Shown here: positions 60,419 to 64,000 of the stretch, in pieces
How positions within the stretch are numbered: the stretch's first letter is position 1
How the letters are laid out: each line of letters opens with the position of its first letter
Origin: Piscinibacter sp047602365
Lineage (GTDB): Bacteria; Pseudomonadota; Gammaproteobacteria; Burkholderiales; Burkholderiaceae_C
Length of the DNA: 64,000 nt
Direction: 5' to 3'
NCBI GenBank assembly: GCA_047602365.1
Contig: JASGHM010000001.1
Location: forward strand, 496,001 to 560,000
Position numbers and translations under genes: made by a program
The notes under the pieces: model-generated
Seen by the model: only the letters and a program-made list of their open reading frames with translations
Told to the model about the DNA's origin: nothing
The model's database searches: none

Positions 60419-62313
60419 GTGGTCAGGTGCAGTCGCGCTTCGGTGTCGGCCAGCGGCATGCGCCGCATCACCACGAAGAACTCGTTGCCGTGCGGGTCGC
60501 CAGGCGGGCGCGAGCGGAAGTCGATGCTCGCGCCGTACCGTTCGCACAGCTCACGGCAAATATACAGGCCCAGTCCGGTGCCGCGGCTGCGTGTCGAGAA
60601 GAACGGTTCGAAGAGGTAACGCTCGACCTCGGGCGGGATCGGCGCGCCATCGCTGGCCACGCTGAGGAAGGCGCGCGCGTCGTCGCGCGAGTCCAGTCGC
60701 AGCAGGATCGCACCCGGCGTGCCGCTGGCATGCCGGTGCGCGTTGTCGAGCAGGTTGACCAGCACGCGGCGCAGGTGCTCGGCGTCGAAGGCCACGCCCA
60801 GCGGCTGCGGCGGCAGCTCGACGCGCAGCGTGCTCTGGTCGCCCAGCTTGAGGCCGACCGCGCGCGCCCATTCGCTGCACACCGCCGCCACCTGTGCGGT
60901 GGCGTCGATCGCGCGGACTTCCAGCGCCTGCCCGGGCGCCACCTCCATCACGTCGTCGACGATGCGTTTGAGCCGGTCGACGTTGTCGGCCACCATGCGC
61001 GTCAGCTGGCGCTGGCCGGGATCGGTGGCGTCTTCGGCGAGCAGCGCATTGGCCTGGGCGATGGCCGCCAGCGGGTTGCGGATCTCGTGCGCGATGCCCG
61101 CCGAGACGCGCCCCATCGCGGCCAGCTTCTCCTGCCGGCTGCGCGCCTGCATGTTGCGCACATCCTCGAGGAACAGCACGCAGAAATCCTCGTTGGCCTG
61201 CGCCGCCTGGTGGCGCGTGAAGCGCACGCGCACACGCAGCGTGCGCGCCGACGCCGGCTCGAACTCCAGCGTCACGTCGCGCCCGGCCTCCGGCCAGCTC
61301 GATTCGACGAATGCCTGCTCGACGGTGCGCACCAGGCCCGCCCAGGCCTCGACGCCACGCAGCTGGAACGGCGCCGGCCGGCTCATGCCGCTCGGCGCGA
61401 GCAGTCGGCGCGCTGCCGGATTGGCGGCGCGCACGCGGCCGCGGCGGTCGACGACGAGGATGCCGTCCTGCATCTCCTCGATCACCAGCCGGTTCAGCGC
61501 CGCCTGCTGGCGGGCCATCTCCATGTTGCCGCGTGCCGTCAGCTCCTCGCGGGCGAGGCGCCCGGCCAGTTCCCCGGCCAGCACGGTGATCACGAAGAAG
61601 CCGCTGCCGGCCAGCGCGGCCTGCGTCATCAGCTGCGTCAGGCTGCCGCCATGGAGCGCGTCGAGCCAGGCCGTGGCCAGCAGCATCAACGCCACCGCCG
61701 CGGCGGTGGCCAGCGCCAGCGGCCGCGGCGTCAGCACGCCGGCCATCAGCACCGGCAGCACCAGCAGCGCGACGTAGTTCAGACTCGCGCCCGGCGTCAG
61801 CATGTGCAGCGCGCTGAAGGCGACGAGGTCGATGCCGATCGTCGTCAGCCACGGCGTGCCGAGCACACGCGCCAGCGCCTTCGGCTCCACGGTGCGCCGC
61901 CCGGGCAGCAGCCACAGGCTCAGCGCCAGTGCGCCGTAGACCACGCTGATCAGCGCCGCCTGCAGCGAGGGCCGCGAGCCGAACAGCCCGGTGATCGCCT
62001 GGGCCACGACCAGCGCGACGCCGAGCGCCGCGCGGGCGCCGATGAAGGTGCGGTAGATGCGGTCGAACGCCGTCTGCCCGGCGCTGACGATGCGTTCGGC
62101 CTGGCGAGAGAAAAGGCGCGAGTCGAGCGAACTGGCGCTGGGCCGTGGCGGCGGCGGATCGGGTGGCAGCGCGCTGCTGCCGTCGTCCGGCAGGACCTGC
62201 GTGTCCTCGGCCGAGCCGAAGGCGCCGAACCAGGATTCGTCGGCGGTCGGCGCACGTCGCTGCGCGCGGCGGTCACCGAGCCGCCGCTCGCGGCCGCGCG
62301 GAGCGTCGCTCAT
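60415..62313 (-). CDS. pilS: Sensor histidine kinase, PilS-like
   Basis: A 632-residue kinase. A 70-residue Pro/Arg-rich cytoplasmic leader precedes about six transmembrane helices (residues about 95-245), then a PAS-like domain (QQAALNRLVIEEMQDGILVVDRRGRV). The H-box is SAGIAHEIRNPLAAIAQANALL with His near 410, the N-box VLVNLLDNAHRHA, and the G2 box SRGTGLGLYICRELCERYG. The G1 box is degraded (SDGAPIPPEV), common in PilS. It phosphorylates PilR. The stop overlaps the pilR start. Confidence 0.92.
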
Positions 62314-62343
62314 CGCCGGCTCCCGCGCCGGCGGCTGGCGCGC

Positions 62344-62586
62344 TCACGCCGGCGGATGCTGCTGCTCGTAGGCGGCACGGTGAGCTTCTCCGCAGAACAC
62401 GCCGCCGCGGCCCGGCAAGGCCTCGTGCCGCGGCAGGTGGACGCCGCAGTGCTGGCAGGCGACCATGGGCTGTGCCTTGGCACCCTCCGGCTCGGCCTTC
62501 GAGCGCGCCGGAGGGCCGGGGCGACGCGCACCGCGCAGCAGCCAGACCAGCACCAGCACGGCGAGCACGAGCAAGACGAACTTCAT
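62344..62586 (-). CDS. PP0621-family small zinc-ribbon-like membrane protein
   Basis: An 80-residue protein with an N-terminal helix (MKFVLLVLAVLVLVWLLRGARR), a charged linker, then a metal-site-like ACQHCGVHLPRHEALPGRGG...FCGEAHRAAY with two CxxC-like sets (C, C, C plus His). It matches the PP0621 family (DUF) found before pilS in betaproteobacteria. Function unknown; perhaps a membrane-anchored zinc knuckle. Confidence 0.85.
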   Translation of the reverse strand: MKFVLLVLAVLVLVWLLRGARRPGPPARSKAEPEGAKAQPMVACQHCGVHLPRHEALPGRGGVFCGEAHRAAYEQQHPPA

Positions 62587-62596
62587 CGCCGTCCTT

Positions 62597-63415
62597 TCAA
62601 TTCACCGGCGGGCGCTGCAGCAGGATCTCGAGCACGAAGCGCGAGCCGACGTAGGCGAGCAGCAGGAGCGCCGCACCGCCGTACAGCCAGCGCGTGGCGA
62701 CCGGACCGCGCCAGCCGAAGGCGCGGCGTCCGGCCAGCAGCGCCGCGAACACGACCCAGCCGAGCATCGAGAACACCGTCTTGTGGTCCCAGCGCCACGG
62801 GTTGGCGAACCAGGCGCCGAGCAGCAGGGCCGCCGACAGCACGACGAAGCCGGCGCTGACGAAGCGGAAGGTCAAGCGCTCCAGCCGCAGCAGCGGCATG
62901 CCGCCGGCCGCCGGCGCCGTGTGCTGGCGCAGCTGCTGCTCGGCGCGGTTGAGCATCGCGCCGTGCAGAACGGCCGCGCCGAACAGGCCGTACGACGCGA
63001 TGCCCAGCACCCAGTGCAGCGGCGCCCAGCGCGACAGCGCGTTGGGCCGCAGTTCGCCGGGGAAGAGCAGCGCCAGCAGCACGGCCGCCGCGCCGAGCAG
63101 CGCCAGCGTGCGGCGCACGCTGGCCAGCGGCAGGAAGCGGCTCTCGACCGCATAGACCGCGAGCACCAGCCACATCGTGACCGACAGCGCCGGCGCGAAG
63201 CCGAAGCGGGCGCCGCTGACGCTGGCGCCGATGCCGGCGATGTCGACGACGATCGCCAGCGCATGCGCCACCCACCCGGCGAGCAGCGCATTGCGCAGCG
63301 CCTGTTCTCGCTGCGCCGGCATCAGCGCAGCCAGCGCATATGCCACCAGGGCCGCCAGCGTGGGCACGGCCAGCGCCCAGCCCATGTCCCCACCGGGGCC
63401 GACAGATAAAATCAT
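62597..63415 (-). CDS. CcsA/YpjD-like cytochrome c biogenesis-family membrane protein
   Basis: A 272-residue polytopic protein with about eight helices; start at ATG 63415 (MILSVGPGGDMGW), with ATG 63385 (MGWALAVP) as a well-supported alternative. The CcsA-fold pattern is HWVLGIASYGLFGAAVLHGAMLNRAEQQL and the heme-handling ANPWRWDHKTVFSMLGWVVFAALLAGR. It lies 10 bases upstream of the PP0621 gene and diverges from ffh. It may support heme or inner-membrane assembly; function is unproven. Confidence 0.88.
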   Translation of the reverse strand: MILSVGPGGDMGWALAVPTLAALVAYALAALMPAQREQALRNALLAGWVAHALAIVVDIAGIGASVSGARFGFAPALSVTMWLVLAVYAVESRFLPLASVRRTLALLGAAAVLLALLFPGELRPNALSRWAPLHWVLGIASYGLFGAAVLHGAMLNRAEQQLRQHTAPAAGGMPLLRLERLTFRFVSAGFVVLSAALLLGAWFANPWRWDHKTVFSMLGWVVFAALLAGRRAFGWRGPVATRWLYGGAALLLLAYVGSRFVLEILLQRPPVN

Positions 63416-63462
63416 CCGCACAGTGTACTTTCGCGCCCCCGCACGCCGGGCTGCGCTCCAGC

Positions 63463-64000
63463 ATGGCTTCCACCCTGACCGACCGCCTGAGTCGCGCCGT
63501 CAAGACGATGCGCGGCCAGGCCCGCATCACCGAGAGCAACGTCCAGGAGATGCTGCGCGAGGTGCGCATGGCGCTGCTCGAGGCCGACGTCGCGCTGCCC
63601 GTGGTGCGCGACTTCATCGCCCGCGTGAAGGACAAGGCGCTGGGCGCCGACGTGGTGGGCTCGCTGACGCCGGGGCAGGCGCTGGTCGGCATCGTCAACC
63701 GCGAGCTCGCCGCGACCATGGGCGACGGCGTGGCCGACATCAACCTCGCCGCCCAGCCGCCGGCGGTGATCCTGATGGCCGGCCTGCAGGGCGCCGGCAA
63801 GACCACGACCACCGCCAAGCTGGCCAAGCACCTGATCGACAAGCGCAAGAAGAAGGTGCTGACCGTCTCCGCCGACGTCTACCGCCCGGCCGCCATCGAG
63901 CAGCTGAAGACGGTGACCCGGCAGGCCGGCGCGGAGTGGTTCCCGTCATCGCCGACCGACAAGCCGCTGGACATCGCCCGTGCGGCGATCGACCACGCGC
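63463..64000 (+). CDS. ffh: Signal recognition particle protein Ffh, 3' end outside window
   Basis: The first 179 residues of Ffh from ATG 63463: N domain MASTLTDRLSRAVKTMRGQARITE and NVQEMLREVRMALLEADVALPVV, then the G domain with GTPase loop G1 LQGAGKTTTTAKLAKHL near 106 and G2/insertion region SADVYRPAAIEQLK. EWFPSSPTDKPLDIAR continues to the window edge. It binds signal sequences on ribosomes with 4.5S RNA. It diverges from the CcsA-like gene with a 47-base gap. Confidence 0.96.
   Translation, partial: MASTLTDRLSRAVKTMRGQARITESNVQEMLREVRMALLEADVALPVVRDFIARVKDKALGADVVGSLTPGQALVGIVNRELAATMGDGVADINLAAQPPAVILMAGLQGAGKTTTTAKLAKHLIDKRKKKVLTVSADVYRPAAIEQLKTVTRQAGAEWFPSSPTDKPLDIARAAIDHA

Overview
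The window is high-GC (by eye about 70%) chromosomal DNA from a betaproteobacterium. Gene content and order point to Burkholderiales of the Rubrivivax / Leptothrix / Methylibium type: an SAH riboswitch ahead of ahcY with metF nearby, an Ala/Lys-rich histone-H1-like protein next to nrdAB, the run ffh / ccsA-like / PP0621-like / pilS / pilR / ampD / nrdA, tsaB-rimI-udg, DUF2917 beside a LysR regulator, and GC-rich palindromic dispersed repeats. This placement is from memory of family content, not from a search. I saw no phage, IS element, CRISPR array, rRNA or tRNA.

Layout. 1-2324: 3' part of a hybrid histidine kinase. 2344-22808: a carbohydrate-acid catabolic region. It holds an SDR, a denD-like dehydrogenase, an otnI-like isomerase, an ltnD-like dehydrogenase and a GntR/FCD regulator on the minus strand. 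Divergent from these are a MalFGK-type ABC importer, a 3-hydroxyisobutyrate-dehydrogenase-family enzyme, an IlvD/Edd-type aldonate dehydratase, an Rbs/Xyl-type ABC importer and an SMP-30 lactonase. LtrA-like and DMT membrane proteins and a second SDR follow. Together these suit uptake of sugars or sugar acids and oxidative, non-phosphorylating breakdown (lactone to aldonate to 2-keto-3-deoxy acid, plus four-carbon acid oxidation). No OtnK-type kinase or aldolase is present in the window.

22880-26104: methionine/SAM recycling and methyl supply (SAH riboswitch, ahcY, a TlyA-type methyltransferase, metF). 26245-38291: housekeeping and envelope genes, including two 5-formyl-THF cyclo-ligase paralogues, OmpW, TfoX, DUF2917/LysR, a soluble lytic transglycosylase, GST, cca, a MidA-like methyltransferase, pteridine reductase, folB and ttcA. 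38316-47115: lipoproteins, glmU, the minus-strand chain tsaB-rimI-udg-GGDEF/EAL with stop/start overlaps, and dacB. 47173-52886: OmpW and two SGNH-hydrolase lipoproteins, then tsaC, purK and purE. 53002-58096: the Ala/Lys repeat protein and nrdB/nrdA with a doubled NrdR box over the nrdA promoter. 58285-64000: ampD, pilR, pilS, a PP0621-like protein, a ccsA-like protein and the 5' part of ffh.

A pervasive feature is single-base (once apparently two-base) frame breaks in conserved genes: denD, probably the ltnD/otnI junction, an ABC binding protein, a DMT transporter, ahcY, cca, udg, and three times in one SGNH hydrolase. Breaks in ahcY and cca argue that many are sequence or assembly errors rather than true decay, so I give the reconstructed reading for each and mark it as broken as written.
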